Positions 42,493-55,300 of a DNA stretch of 64,000 nucleotides are shown here, one piece after another. Source of the DNA: Hoeflea_A sp965216535 (GTDB lineage Bacteria > Pseudomonadota > Alphaproteobacteria > Rhizobiales > Rhizobiaceae); NCBI GenBank assembly GCA_965216535.1, contig OZ244175.1, positions 5,766,001 through 5,830,000 on the forward strand, read 5' to 3'. The position numbers and the translations under genes were made by a program. Within the stretch, counting starts at the first letter, position 1. Each line of letters begins with the position of its first letter. The notes beneath the pieces were generated by a model that was not told the origin of the DNA, ran no database searches, and saw only the letters and a program-made list of their open reading frames with translations.

Positions 42493-44910
42493 ATGGATCA
42501 TTATCGCGTGGTGGTGATAGGTGGGGGTGTCGTCGGTGCGTCGGTGCTTTATCACCTGGCAAAATACGGATGGCAGGATGTGTGCCTGATCGAGCGCTCG
42601 GTGCTCACAGCCGGGTCCTCCTGGCACGCGGCGGGCGGCATTCATGCGCTCAACGCCGATCCGAACATGGCCGCTCTGCAGGCCTACACGATCGATCTGC
42701 TGTCGGAGATCGAGAAAGAATCCGGTCAGGACATCGGGCTGCACATGTCCGGTGGGATCACCGTCGCCGCCGCCCCGGATCGTTGGGAGTGGCTGCAGTC
42801 GGCCTATCGGATCTTCCAGACGATCGGCATCGAAGACTGCTATTTGATGACACCGGCAGAGATCAAGGAAAAGTGTCCCATCATGGACACGACCGGCATC
42901 ATCGGCGGGCTGTGGGCAGACCGAGAGGGCTATATCGACACCACCGGTACGGTGCAGGCCTATGCCGGCGCGGCCAAGAAGAACGGTGCCAAGGTCATCG
43001 AGCACAATCGCGTGCTGGAACTCAGGCAGCGCCCCGACGCGAGCTGGGATGTGATCACCGAAAAGGGCACGATCCACGCCGAACATGTGGTCAATGCCGG
43101 CGGGCTGTGGGCCAAGCAAGTGGGGCGCATGGTGGGCCTCGAATTGCCCGTGTCACCGCTTGAGCACCACTACCTTCTGACCGAGACCATCCCGGAAGTC
43201 GAAGCGCTTGATTTCGAGCTGCCCATGACGGTCGACCTCGAAGGCTTCACCTATATGCGCCAGGACCAGCAGGGCATACTGGTGGGCATCTATGAAACCA
43301 ACGCGCAGCACTGGAGCGTCGACGGCGCGCCCTGGGACTACGGCATCGAGCTGCTGCAGGAAAACACCGACCGCATCGCCGATGAGCTGGTGATGGCCTT
43401 CCAGCGCTATCCGGTGCTGGAAAACGTCGGAGTCAAGAATTGGGTGAACGGCGCCTTCACCTTCTCGCCCGACGGCAATCCGCTGGTCGGGCCGGTGCGC
43501 GGAGTGCAGAATTACTGGCTGGCCTGCGGGGTCATGGCGGGCTTCCTGCAGGGCGGCGGGGTTGGCAAGACGTTGGCCGAGTGGATGATCCACGGCGAAC
43601 CGGAGGCCGATGCCTGGCCGATGGACATTGCGCGCTACGGCGACTTCGCCTCAAACCGCGAATACATCAAACAGACGACCGGCCAGTTCTACGCCCGCCG
43701 TTTCGTCATGACCTATCCGAACGAGCAGTTGCCCGCCGGGCGGCCACTGAAGAAGGCGCCGGCGTATGATGCCATGTCCGCCAAGGGCGCGATCTGGGGC
43801 TGCAGCTGGGGTCTGGAAGTGCCGCTGGTCTTCACTCCTCCCGGTTTCGAAGAGAAACCGACACTGCGCCGTTCCAATGCATTCGAACTTGTCGCCGAGG
43901 AATGTCAGGCGGTGCGCGAAGGTGTCGGTTTGCTCGATATCACCGGATTCTCCCGCTACGAAATCACCGGAGATGGTGCACAGGCCTGGCTCGATCGGGT
44001 AACTGCGGGCCGGCTTCCGGCCCCGGGAAGGGCACGACTGGCGCCGATGCTTGGGCACGATGGCCGACTGAAGGGCGATCTGACGATCTTCAACTGGGGC
44101 GACGGCACCTGGTGGATCATGGGTTCCTATTACCTGCGTGAATGGCATATGCGCTGGTTCACCGACCGCATTGGCGCCGAGGATCAGGTAACGGTGCGCG
44201 ACATTTCCGACGACATTGTCGGCTTCTCGCTTTCGGGACCGAAATCACGAGATGTGCTGGCCGCCGTCACCCATCAGGACATCAGCCATGAGGCTCTGCC
44301 CTTCATGGGATGCGGTCGTTTCGACGTCGGCCTGATCCGCGCCCATGTGGGCCGCTTATCGGTTTGCGGCGAGCTTGGCTACGAGATCAATTGCCGGGCG
44401 AACGAACATATCACGCTGCGCAATATACTGCTTGATTCGGGCGCCGAGCACGGGCTGCGCGAAGTCGGCTACTACGCCCTCAATTCTCTTCGGCTGGAAA
44501 AGAGCTTCGGCATCTGGTCGGCCGAATTTACCCAGGGCTACACCCCAGGCATGACGGGCATGGACCGCTGGGTCGACTTCGACAAGGGCGATTTCGTCGG
44601 CCGCGAAGCCGCGCTGCAGGAAAAGCAGCAGAACACCGCGAAACAGCGGCTGGTAACACTTGAGATCGACGCCGCTGACTCCGATGCATCCGGCTACGAG
44701 CCTGTCTGGCGCGACGGCAAACGCATCGGCTTCATCACCTCCGGCGGCTATGGCCACCACATCGGCAAAAGCCTTGCCATGGCGCTGGTCGAACCGGATG
44801 CGGCCGAAGCCGGCACCGCACTGACAACCCACCTGGTCGGTGTCGAACGGGCAGCGAAAGTCATTCCGGCCAGCCCTTATGATCCGACCGGATCGAAGAT
44901 GCGTCTGTAG
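42493..44910 (+). CDS. Dimethylglycine/sarcosine dehydrogenase-like FAD + GcvT protein
   Basis: 805 residues. The N-terminal FAD domain has VVIGGGVVGAS at residues 8-18 and GSSWHAAGG, where His45 is placed to bind FAD covalently as in DMGDH. From about residue 420 the C-terminal half is an aminomethyltransferase (GcvT/folate-binding) domain (GLLDITGFSRYEITGDGA, GELGYEI). It would oxidise an N-methylglycine and pass formaldehyde to folate. The ATG at 42493 follows GGAGGATCAA. Confidence 0.9.
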   Translation: MDHYRVVVIGGGVVGASVLYHLAKYGWQDVCLIERSVLTAGSSWHAAGGIHALNADPNMAALQAYTIDLLSEIEKESGQDIGLHMSGGITVAAAPDRWEWLQSAYRIFQTIGIEDCYLMTPAEIKEKCPIMDTTGIIGGLWADREGYIDTTGTVQAYAGAAKKNGAKVIEHNRVLELRQRPDASWDVITEKGTIHAEHVVNAGGLWAKQVGRMVGLELPVSPLEHHYLLTETIPEVEALDFELPMTVDLEGFTYMRQDQQGILVGIYETNAQHWSVDGAPWDYGIELLQENTDRIADELVMAFQRYPVLENVGVKNWVNGAFTFSPDGNPLVGPVRGVQNYWLACGVMAGFLQGGGVGKTLAEWMIHGEPEADAWPMDIARYGDFASNREYIKQTTGQFYARRFVMTYPNEQLPAGRPLKKAPAYDAMSAKGAIWGCSWGLEVPLVFTPPGFEEKPTLRRSNAFELVAEECQAVREGVGLLDITGFSRYEITGDGAQAWLDRVTAGRLPAPGRARLAPMLGHDGRLKGDLTIFNWGDGTWWIMGSYYLREWHMRWFTDRIGAEDQVTVRDISDDIVGFSLSGPKSRDVLAAVTHQDISHEALPFMGCGRFDVGLIRAHVGRLSVCGELGYEINCRANEHITLRNILLDSGAEHGLREVGYYALNSLRLEKSFGIWSAEFTQGYTPGMTGMDRWVDFDKGDFVGREAALQEKQQNTAKQRLVTLEIDAADSDASGYEPVWRDGKRIGFITSGGYGHHIGKSLAMALVEPDAAEAGTALTTHLVGVERAAKVIPASPYDPTGSKMRL

Positions 44911-44954
44911 AGCATACCAAGGCGTGAAATCCGCCCAACCAGAGACCAAAATCG

Positions 44955-44974
44955 ATGTGGTCAATTGACCGCAT
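44955..44974. promoter_or_regulatory. 20-bp near-perfect dyad before the second flavoenzyme
   Basis: ATGTGGTCAATTGACCGCAT is self-complementary except for one T/G pair. Its inverse arm, ATGCGGTCAAT, recurs exactly at 42396-42406 by the TetR gene. It lies 32 nt before the start at 45006. Confidence 0.5.
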
Positions 44975-45005
44975 CCAGACACAAACCGCTCTAGGAGACC
45001 AACAC

Positions 45006-46310
45006 ATGTCGCAGACAGCAGATGCCGTTATCATCGGCGCCGGCGTGATCGGCTCGGCCGTGGCGCTTGAACTGAACCGCCTGGGAATGCGCACCATCTC
45101 GGTGGACAAGAATCCAGCCGCCGGCTACGGCTCGACAAGCGGATCCTGCGCCATCATCCGGGTGCACTATTCAACCCTGGACGGAACTGCCTTTGCATAC
45201 GAGGGCTACCATTACTGGCGCGACTGGGCCGACTATCTCGGCGTCGAGGACGAACGCGGTCTGGCGGAATTTCGTGAGACCGGTTGCCTGGTCATGTGCA
45301 CGGAACAGAACGGCTATCTGGGCAAACACACGTCGTTGTGCGACGAGCTTGCCATCCCGTATGAGCGCTGGGATGAAGCGCAGGTCAAAGAGAAACTGCC
45401 GATCTACGACCTGACAAGCTATTTTCCGCCGAAACGGCTCGACGATCCGCAGTTCGGACAGCCGGGCTCGGGCAAGGTCGCGGGCGCCATCTACTTTCCG
45501 ACAGCCGGATACATCAGCGATCCGCAGCTTTCCACCCACAACCTCCAGCGGGCTGCCGAGGCCGCCGGTGGAACCTTCCTGTTCAACAGAAAGGTTGTCG
45601 AAATCCCTGTGGTGGATGGCCGCGTGACCGGGGTCAAGCTTGACGATGGAACGGAGATCAAAGCACCGGTTGTCATCAATGTCGGCGGTCCGCACTCGGC
45701 CAAGATCAATGAGATGGCCGGTGCGCTCGGCGACATGACGATCAAGACGCAAGCCCTGCGCCAGGAAGTCGTGCATGTGCCGGCGCCGGAAGGCTACGAC
45801 TTCTTCAACAACGGGGTTGTTGCGTCCGACAACGACATCGGCTGCTACTGCCGCCCGGAGAAGGGCAATTTCATCCTTGTCGGCAGCGAGGACCCGGATT
45901 GCGATGACCGCGAATTCGTCGACCCGGACGATTACGATCACAATTTCACCGACCAATGGACGGTACAGGCACAGCGCTACGCACAGCGGGTGCCGAGCCT
46001 CGGCATACCCAATCGAACCAAGGGTGTGGTCGACCTCTACGACGTCACCGACGACTGGATCCCGATCTACGACAAATCCTCGATCGGCGGTTACTTCATG
46101 GCCATCGGCTCTAGTGGCAACCAGTTCAAGAATGCTCCGATCGCCGGCAAGATGATGGCCAATCTGGTAGCTTATTGCGAAGCCGGCAACGACCACGACG
46201 CCAATCCGCTGCAGTTCGAGCTGCCCTATATCAAACGCACGATCGATGTCGGATTCTACTCGCGCAAGCGGGAGATCAATCCGGAAAGCAGTTTTTCGGT
46301 CTTGGGCTAG
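45006..46310 (+). CDS. FAD-dependent oxidoreductase, sarcosine oxidase beta-like (DAO family)
   Basis: 434 residues. The Rossmann motif IIGAGVIGSAVALEL starts at residue 9, then GSTSGSCAIIRVHYS. It belongs to the D-amino-acid oxidase superfamily that includes sarcosine oxidase SoxB and glycine oxidases. Beside the DMGDH-like gene it probably acts in a choline/betaine-derived methylamine pathway. AGGAGACCAACAC precedes the ATG. Convergent with the autotransporter gene, 18 nt apart. Confidence 0.88.
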   Translation: MSQTADAVIIGAGVIGSAVALELNRLGMRTISVDKNPAAGYGSTSGSCAIIRVHYSTLDGTAFAYEGYHYWRDWADYLGVEDERGLAEFRETGCLVMCTEQNGYLGKHTSLCDELAIPYERWDEAQVKEKLPIYDLTSYFPPKRLDDPQFGQPGSGKVAGAIYFPTAGYISDPQLSTHNLQRAAEAAGGTFLFNRKVVEIPVVDGRVTGVKLDDGTEIKAPVVINVGGPHSAKINEMAGALGDMTIKTQALRQEVVHVPAPEGYDFFNNGVVASDNDIGCYCRPEKGNFILVGSEDPDCDDREFVDPDDYDHNFTDQWTVQAQRYAQRVPSLGIPNRTKGVVDLYDVTDDWIPIYDKSSIGGYFMAIGSSGNQFKNAPIAGKMMANLVAYCEAGNDHDANPLQFELPYIKRTIDVGFYSRKREINPESSFSVLG

Positions 46311-46328
46311 GCGAGGACAAAGCAGGCG

Positions 46329-49300
46329 TCAGAACGGCACGGTCACCTTGAAGGAACCCTGCTTGTTGCTGGTGTCCTTGCCGAACTGACCGCCGATGCT
46401 GGCGCGCAGGTTGACACCGCTATCCAGTATCCAATCCAGACCGGCGGTAACGGTCAGCAAGGTTTTGTCCTGCCCGGCCGTTGTTGTGAAGGACGAAACA
46501 CCGGCCGGCGTTCCCACCAGGCTCGCTTCCACCGCCGGGACATCGCCGAAGCGCTGCAACACGCCTACCCTGGCCTTGGCGCGCAGCGTGGACGTTCCGA
46601 GATCGAAATCTCCACCCGCTTCGATGCTCGGTTCGACCGAAGCGTATAGTTGCGATTTCATGTCGACAGACAGGTTGGTCAACCCGCCACCGGTTTCAGT
46701 AAACGCCCGTTGATGCATGTAGATGGCCGAACCGTCGACCGACGGCATGAGGTAGCGGTTGCCGTAGTCGAGGAAATGCGACCACCGGACGTTGGTCGAC
46801 ACATATCCAACTCTCTGCTTCGCACTCGTGATCCCGCCGACGCTGCCAACATTCACCATGCGGGTTGTGTCGAAATGCCCGACACCACCGATCAGCGATC
46901 CTGCATAAAGGTTCGCGCCGTCGCGGTACTCCAGTACGACACCGGCCTGCGGACGTTCGCCCTCACCCCAGGCGTTGTTGCCAGAGTTGAAGGATGTCTT
47001 TTCAAACGATCCGGCCAGACCCAGATAGAGTTTGTCGGTGACGTCACCCAGAAAGCCCATGGCGAAGATGTGGCTCTCTTCCGTGTAGGCAAAGTGCGAG
47101 CTGTTGCCGCTGTAATCCTGCTCGACCACCGCCCCTTGCGCCCAGACGCAGTTGCGTTGCGCAAGCCCGTAATCGCCATTGTCGTCGCGGCAACTCATCA
47201 TGGCATTGCTGAAGTAGTCGATACTGGTAACGGTCGTCGCCAGATTGTCGGCATAGGGTTCCGGGATCAGGGAATCGTAGGCGGTTTTCAACTCCTCCAG
47301 CGTTGGAATGACAAATAAAGTGCCCACGAGGTTGGCAAACACATTCGATCCGCCGGCCAGCTGCACGTTGTTGATATAGTCGCCGAAGGCCGTTTGGTTG
47401 CCGTTCAAACCCACCGGCGAAAAGTCGATGATGTATTGGAACTTCGCTTCCTGACGGCTCGGATAAAGAATGTCGTACATCGCCACGGCGGAAGGCGGAG
47501 CATTCAGGGTCAGGTTCTGCGAGGTCATGTCCTGTTGAGTGGTGAAGAACGTGACCTCGTGTGTGCCGGGCGCTGCGGCATTCGGATTGACGATGAAGAG
47601 ATCGAAAGTCCCGTCGAGTTGCGCCGAGCCCGTTGCATTGATGCGGTCGATCTTGCCCACCAGGGTGTTGCCCGAGACGAAGTCGAGATCGGCTTCGTAA
47701 TTGGCGGTCGCTGTCTGAGTGTAGGTGCCGCCGAGTTCGGTGGTGAGCACCGTATCGATCCTGCCGGTGTCCCCCGGCTGGACGATTCCGTTGTTGAAAA
47801 GCAGGTGGGAGGCCAGTCCAAGATCGACGGTCTCGCCGGTGTGGAATTGGGCGGTATCTATTGCGTTGTTGAACCGGTTCGTGCCGGTCGCAAGGGTGAC
47901 GCTGCCCGAAACCAGGCCGGTGTTGTCGATCGTTTCGTTTCCAGTGGTGCCGGAGATCGCCAGGCCTCTGGCAAGTGAAGCGGTCGTGATGGCGCCTTCA
48001 TTGGTGATCGTGTTGTCGGCTCCGCCTCTGATATCGAGGCCGATCCCCTTGGCACCGCCTGATACAAGCCGACCCGCTTTCACAGCCACCGAAATATCAC
48101 CACCGGAGGTTCCGGTGCTTTGCGCCAGAATGGCGGTCGAGGTCTCGTGGCCTGTTGCAACGCTACCGTCGAGCGTCAGGTCGACTGCGGCGCCGGATCC
48201 GTTACCGCCCGCCGTGCCGGCGAAAACACCGTCGATGAATCCGCCGCCACCGCCTATGCTCTGCATGACGATGCCGAAAGACTCGCTGCCGCCGGTCATG
48301 ACATCCCCGGTCTGGACCAAAGTAACGGCGCCACCGTTGCCCGAGTTCGCGGCACTGAGCGAATTGCTCACCTGGTTGGCGTCGGCGTCGTGGAAGACCG
48401 CTCCGCCACCGCCCCCGATTGACTGGAGGAAGATGCCGTGAGACCGGCTGCCGGTGGTCATCACATTACCGGTGTTGGTCAGCGTTACCGCATCGCCGTT
48501 GCCGTTGGCGCCCGCCTGACCACCGAGCTGGATGTTCAGGGTCGCGTCTCCGGCACTCACCTGCTCGATACCACCGCCGGCTCCAATGCTCTGATGAACG
48601 ATTGCGCTGGCGTTTTCGCCAGATAGTGCCGTGTCTCCGAGCCTTGTCAGATTGATGGCACCACCGTGATTGCCAACACCACCGTTTGCGCCGAGCACAA
48701 GATTGACCGGGGCAGTCGCCGTCACCGCTGAAGATGCAAAACCCGATGCCGGCTGTGGTGCAGACAGCGACGACACCGCTGTTGAAGACGGCAGCGTCGT
48801 ATCGAAGGTCTGGATACCGCCACCGCCGCCGAGCGATTGGACGAGGACGCCGAGCGATTGATCGCCGATCATGGTGATCGCACCGTTGATGCTGTAGGTG
48901 ATCGCTCCACCCGTTTCGGACGTTCCGTTGGTGGCGCCGAGTTTTAGGGTCGCGGGCCCGATCTCTCCATCCGTCGTATCGACCGTAAATGTCGACCGGC
49001 CACCACCACCGCCGATGGTTTGAAGCAGGACACCATGGGTATTGGCACCATTGGCGAGGAGTTCGCCGCTGTAGCTGCCCGATATGGCAGCGCCATGATT
49101 GTTCCTGCCGTTTTCGCCGCCCAGCGTCGACCGGATCTCCATTGGCCCCACGGTCAGTCCATTCGCCTGTGCGAGCACCAGCTCGGTCAGGGTCGTTCCG
49201 CCACCGCCACCGATGGACTGAACGCTGGTGCCGGTATTGTTGTCGCCGGTGAGCCCGAAGGTCCCGGTCACCGTGACAGTCACCGCACCGGCACTCATGT

Positions 49301-52300
49301 TTTCGGTGCCTTTGCCACCGGCAACAATTTCGATCGCCGGATCCGACGTGGACGTCGAGGACCCGCCGCCGACGGGAAGAAACGAGCCGCTCCTCAACGC
49401 CGCAACACTGTTCATATCGAGGATGAGGCCGCCGCCGCCGCCATTGATGCTCTGCGCCACAATTGCCTGTGAGCCGGCGCCGACAACCGTGATATCGCCG
49501 GAATGGTCAACCGTGACACGGCCGCCGAGGCCGCCGGAACCACCCCCTGTCGAGCCGACGATCGCCGAGATGGTGTTGGCCAAGATCGTTACTGCCGGCG
49601 CGCCTTTGCCGGCTGCAAGGTTGAGGCCAAGCGCCGCATTGCCACCACCACCGCCGATGGACTGCGCCACAATCCCGTTGCTGTGTTTGCCTTCGGTGCG
49701 AATCGTGCCGGTGTTGTTAACTGCCACGTCGCCGGCGTTCTCGCCGGATCCCCCCCGACCGCCGATCGCCAGAAGTGGACTGACGCGGGTGGGATTCTTG
49801 GCGAGGATCGTGTTCATGGCAACGCTGGTACCGCCGTTGCCGCCACCACCGCCGATGGACTGGGCGAAGATACCGTGAGCTTGTCGGCCCGTGGTCTGGA
49901 TTGCACCGTTGTTTGTGACCGACACATTCCCGGCCGTGCTGCCGCTGCCGCCGGAGCCGCCGAGACTGAAACCGGCCAGAACACTCTCCTTTGTCTTCGC
50001 CGTGTTCTGGGTGATGACCGAACTGCCATTGCCGCCACCGCCGCCGATAGCCTGGGCGAATATGCCATGCGCCCCTTCGCCGCCGGTGTCGATGCGAGCA
50101 CCGTTCTGGTTGGTCACGACGACGTTGCCACTGCTGCCGCCAGAGCCACCGCTACCGCCGATGCTGACGTCCAACCGGATGGTGGCGGCTTTTCTGCCGG
50201 ACTGCAGGATGTTGTTGATGATGACGCTCCCGTTGCCGCCGCCTCCACCGATCGATTGCGCCTGGATTCCATATGACCCTTTGCCAGCTGTCTTGATGGC
50301 GTCGCCATTTTCGACCGTCACGGTTCGTCCGACTCCGCCCGTTCCGCCGCTGCCGCCGACGGCCAGGCTGACGGCGTTGCTGTCCTGTTCACCGGTCGTG
50401 GTCTGATTGATGATCAGGCCGCCATCGCCCCCGCCGCCGCCGATCGATTGCGCGGCGATGCCGGCAGATTGGTCGGCCTTCGTCTCGACAATTCCCGAAT
50501 TGATGACCTTGACCGTGTCGGCTTCCGCACCGGTGCCCCCCTGACCACCGACCCCGACCGTTGCTGTAATGGAGCCGTTGGCAGACGCTCCACCGGTAAG
50601 CTGGGCCACGGTAGTGGCCTTGCCGCCAGAGCCGCCCGCGCCACCTATGGACTGGGCGTAAATTCCATGTGAACCCTGCTTGTTTGTCGCAATGTTCGCC
50701 GTACTGGTCACATCAACCGAACCGGATTTGGCTCCTGATCCGCCCGTGCCGCCAACGCCGACTTTGATGGTCGCACTCTCCTGATAGACGACATTCGTGG
50801 CAGCGCCACCGGTCCCGCCGCCACCACCGACGCTCTGGGCATGCACACCGTGCGAGGCCGAGCCATTTGTTACGACGGCACCCGTTGCGCCGACAACGAC
50901 CCTGCCACCGGTGCCACCGCTCCCGCCTTGAAGCCCGATCGAAAGCTGGGCGGCCTGGGAGCGCTTTGTCGTTCCATCACCTGATTGGCTTTCCACGCCC
51001 ACCGTCGTGGCGGTGCTCGATCCACCGCCGTTGCCGACGCTCTGGGCCACGATTGCGGATGCCATATCTCCGGATGTGGAGAAAACACCATTTGCCGCCA
51101 CCGAGACTGCACCGCCGGCTCCACCGGTTCCTCCGGTGCGTCCGAGGGTAATGTTCAGGGCTTTGCTGGTTTTCAGATTGACTGCGAGGCTCAGTGCCGC
51201 GTTGCCACCGCCGCCTCCAACGCTCTGCGCAACCAAGGCGGATGCACCGAGGCTGGCCGTCGTGATGTTGCCGGTATGGTCAACCGCCACACTGCCGCCG
51301 GTTCCGCCATTGCCGGTACCGCCGCCTACAGCCAGGTTGAGAGCCTTTGTGCCTTTGTTGAAGCCGGCACCAAAGTTGAAGTTGGCATTGCCTCCACCAC
51401 CGCCGATCGATTGCGCCAGCAATCCGGCGGATTGCGTACCAGTGGTTCTGATTTCACCCTTCTGATTGACGGTGACAGTGGACGCATTGCCGGCCGCACC
51501 ACCCGACCCGCCAACAGTCAAGAGCATGGATTGACCGGCCGGTGGATCCGAACGGCTGGCGGCCAGAATGATGTTGATAGCGGCGTCACCACCGCCGCCG
51601 CCGATCGATTGGGCGGTGAGTGCATTCGCATGATTGCCGATGGTCTGCAGCAGGGACTGGGTTGTCTGGCCGCGATTGACAAGGACCGTACCGCCATTTC
51701 CACCAGCTCCGCCTGTTCCGCCGACACCCGCGACGAGGGGGCTACCGAAGGGAGAAATCGCACCGGCTACATTGACGCCGCCGGACCCTCCACCTCCGCC
51801 GATCGACTGAACCAGTATCCCGTTGGCGTGATCGGAAAAGTTGGTTCCAATTTCGGCGAGGGGCGCGGCTGTGAACGGGTCATTCGAATTGCGCGTTCCA
51901 TCGACGGTCACCATGCCGTTCGATGTCAGCGACACGGCATTGGAATCGGCACCGGCGCCACCATTGCCGCCGATGCCGATCGCCGCGTTGTAGCCTTTGC
52001 CCAACGCCAGATCGGCAGACACGTTCAAGCCACCGGAGCCCCCACCCCCGGCGACTGACTGCGCTAAAATGCCGATCGAATCCACACCCGCGACAGAAAC
52101 ACTGCCTGTCTGTGTGGCTGCTACCGTGCCGCTCGAACTGGCGCTGCCCCCGGCACCGCCAAGACCAAACGACAGGGACGGAACCCCCGAACTTCTGTTC
52201 GCCTGAATACCACCGCTGATGTTAGTGGAACCGTCACCGCCACCGCCACCGACCGATTGTGCGACCATGCCACGGGACCGCATGCCGGTCGCCATGACAT

Positions 52301-55300
52301 CGCCCGTGACCGATGCGATCACGTTGCCGCCTCGGCCGGCTGAGCCGCCGGAACCGCCGACGCCAGCGGTTATGGCGCCATCCATGCTGATGCCGCCCGA
52401 CACATTGATCGCGCCGTTGCCCCCGCCACCGCCGACACTCTGAGCCAAGACCGCCGATTTTCCGGCTCCGTTGACGGCCACAACGCCCTGCGAAAGGGTC
52501 GCTCCGCCCACAACCGACTTTTCCGCCAGGACAACGAGATCGACCGAGCCAGCATGACCGCCCGAGCCGCCGAATCCGCCAAGGCCGAGGGTCAAGGCGA
52601 AATTGCTGCCGCCACTTGGAGCTGAAAGAGACGGCCCGCCGGACACGTTGATTCCGCCATTGCCGCCGCCGCCGCCGACGGACTGGGCGACTACTCCGTT
52701 GGAGCCCTGTGCCGACTGTAGTGTGGCCGCGCCAGTCGACAGACCGGCCCCGATGTTTTCACCCGTCGCGATGACATCCCCGATGACCCGCCCTTTGACA
52801 TTGCCTGCCGCGCCACCGCTCCCGCCGAAGCCGCCGATGCCGATATTGACCGCAGCCGTCGTGCCGCTCTTTGACGCGGCGATCCCGCTGCTGATGTTGA
52901 TTGCACCGTTGCCGCCACCGCCACCAATGCTCTGACCGACAACCGCATCAGCATGAACGCCTTGTGTGACCGTGTTGCCGGAACGGGTGAAATCGACGTG
53001 CCCTCCGGTTCCACCTCCGCCACCGAAGCCGCCGACCCCGACGCTGACCGTGCCGGAACTCTGACTGAGGATGGCCAGTCCGCCGGCAACGTTGAATCCA
53101 CCATCGCCGCCGCCACCGCCGACCGATTGAGCAAGAGTTCCGGTTGCGCCCTTGCCTTGAGTCCCGACCGCACCGGTCACATTGGAAATCACACGTCCGC
53201 CACTGCCGCCGCCGCCACCGGCCCCACCGACACCGACCGAAACCGTGCCAGCCACTGTCCCCTGCAGCGTAGCCGCGATGGTACCCGAAACATTGAAGCC
53301 GCCATTGCCACCGCCGCCGCCTATGCTCTGTGCGGTGACCCCGGCGGAATCCTGGCCGCTGGTGGTTGTCGTTCCATTCACAGTCAGATTGACCGTCGAC
53401 CCGACACCGCCATTGCCGCCCGATCCGCCAACCCCGATGGCCACGGCACCGGCACCGGTTTTCGCTCCCGAAAGCGATCCCGAAACGTTGAAGCCACCGT
53501 TGCCACCACCACCGCCAACAGACTGCGCCACGACGCCGTCGGAACGTTCCGCTTCGGTGCGCACTGTCCCGTTGACGAGCCCCGTCACGGTACCGCCATT
53601 GCCGCCGGCACCTCCGGATCCTCCGATGCCGACCGTCCCGGCGCCGCTTGCCGCCTTGGCTGCGGCGATCGCTCCGGACACATTGTAACCACCGTTGCCG
53701 CCACCGCCACCGACCGCTTGCAGAAGGACTGCTGTGGAATCAGCCTGCCTTGTCGTTACGTCACCAGAGTAGACGGCGTCGACCTCGCCGGCGCTGCCGC
53801 CATTGCCGCCGGTTCCGCCGATGCCGACGGATACGCCGACCGCGGCCTTGTCAGATGCGGCCCCGGCCAAGGCGAGCGAATGTCCGCCGTTGCCGCCGCC
53901 ACCGCCGATCGATTGTGCGACCAGGCCGTCCGACATGGTGCCGTTTGTTGTGATCGAACCGCCCGACCGGATCTGGACCCGGCCGCCAACGCCGCCACCG
54001 CCGCCCGATCCGCCGATGCCCAGCGCCGCCGACACTGCACCGCCCTGTCCGGCGGCAAGTGCAACCGACGTGACCATGCCGCCATTGCCGCCGCCGCCGC
54101 CAACGCTTTGGGCCAGCACGCCATCGGAATTCACACCTTGTGTGGTTACGGCACCATTGCCGCTGACCCCGACGACACCACCGGCACCGCCATTGCCACC
54201 GCGGCCGCCGATGCTAACCGAGGCGGCCCCAAAGGCCCCGGCGGCCACCGACGTCGAAAATCCGCCATTGCCGCCGCCACCGCCGACCGATTGAACAAGA
54301 ATGCCATTCGACCGGTCGCCCTGGGTCGCGATCAGCGGGTCGACCTGTGTCGGCGCACCGTTGACGATGACCGTCCGAGGTGCAAGAGCGACCGTCGCCG
54401 TTCCGCCGGCGCCTCCGTTGCCGGCGGAGCCCCCGATTCCGACCGCCACGAGTACGCCTGCGGCAACGGAGCTGCCGCCGTCGCCACCCCCGCCGCCAAC
54501 GGATTGCGCGAAGACACCGCTGGCGTCATGTCCCTGGGTCGCGATGCTGCCGGAATTGTTTGCGTTGACGACGCCACCATTGCCACCGCCACCGCCGCTT
54601 CCGCCAATTGCAATGATGCCGCCGGTCGACCCGCCGCTACCGCCCCCGCCACCGACGGATTGTGCAAAGATCCCCCGCGCCCTGTGTCCGGCTGTTTCCA
54701 GGGCGCCGTTGTTCTGCACGTTGACCGTGTTTCCCGAACCGCCCTGGGTTCCGGAACCACCAATGGCGACGATGCCGCCGCTGGCGGCTCCCGAACCACC
54801 GCCACCGCCAACGGATTGCGCAAAGATCGCATCACCGCGCTGACCCAAGGTCTGCACACTGCCGCCATTGACTACGGTTACTGTATTGCCGCTGCCACCG
54901 GCGCCGCCCGAGCCGCCCAGCGATATCGCGCCTCCCACGCCGGAGGCCGAGCCGCCGCCACCACCGACGGATTGAGCAAAGATTCCCTTGGCCTCGCGCT
55001 GTCTGGTGATGACGAGACCTTCGTTTTCGACCAGTATGACACCGCCATTGCCGGCCGTGTTTCCGGAGCCACCCAGCGCAACAAGGCCGCCTGTGGCACC
55101 ACCTGCTCCACCGCCACCGCCAACGGATTGTGCGAAAATGCCATGGCCGAATTCGCCCTGGGTCTGGACAGAACTTCCAGCCTGGGTTTTGACCTCCACG
55201 GTGCCGCCGTTGCCACCGCGCGATGCCTGAGACCCGAATGCAACGATCCCCGCACTGACCCCTGCGCTGCCACCGCCGCCGCCGACGGATTGCGCGAAAA

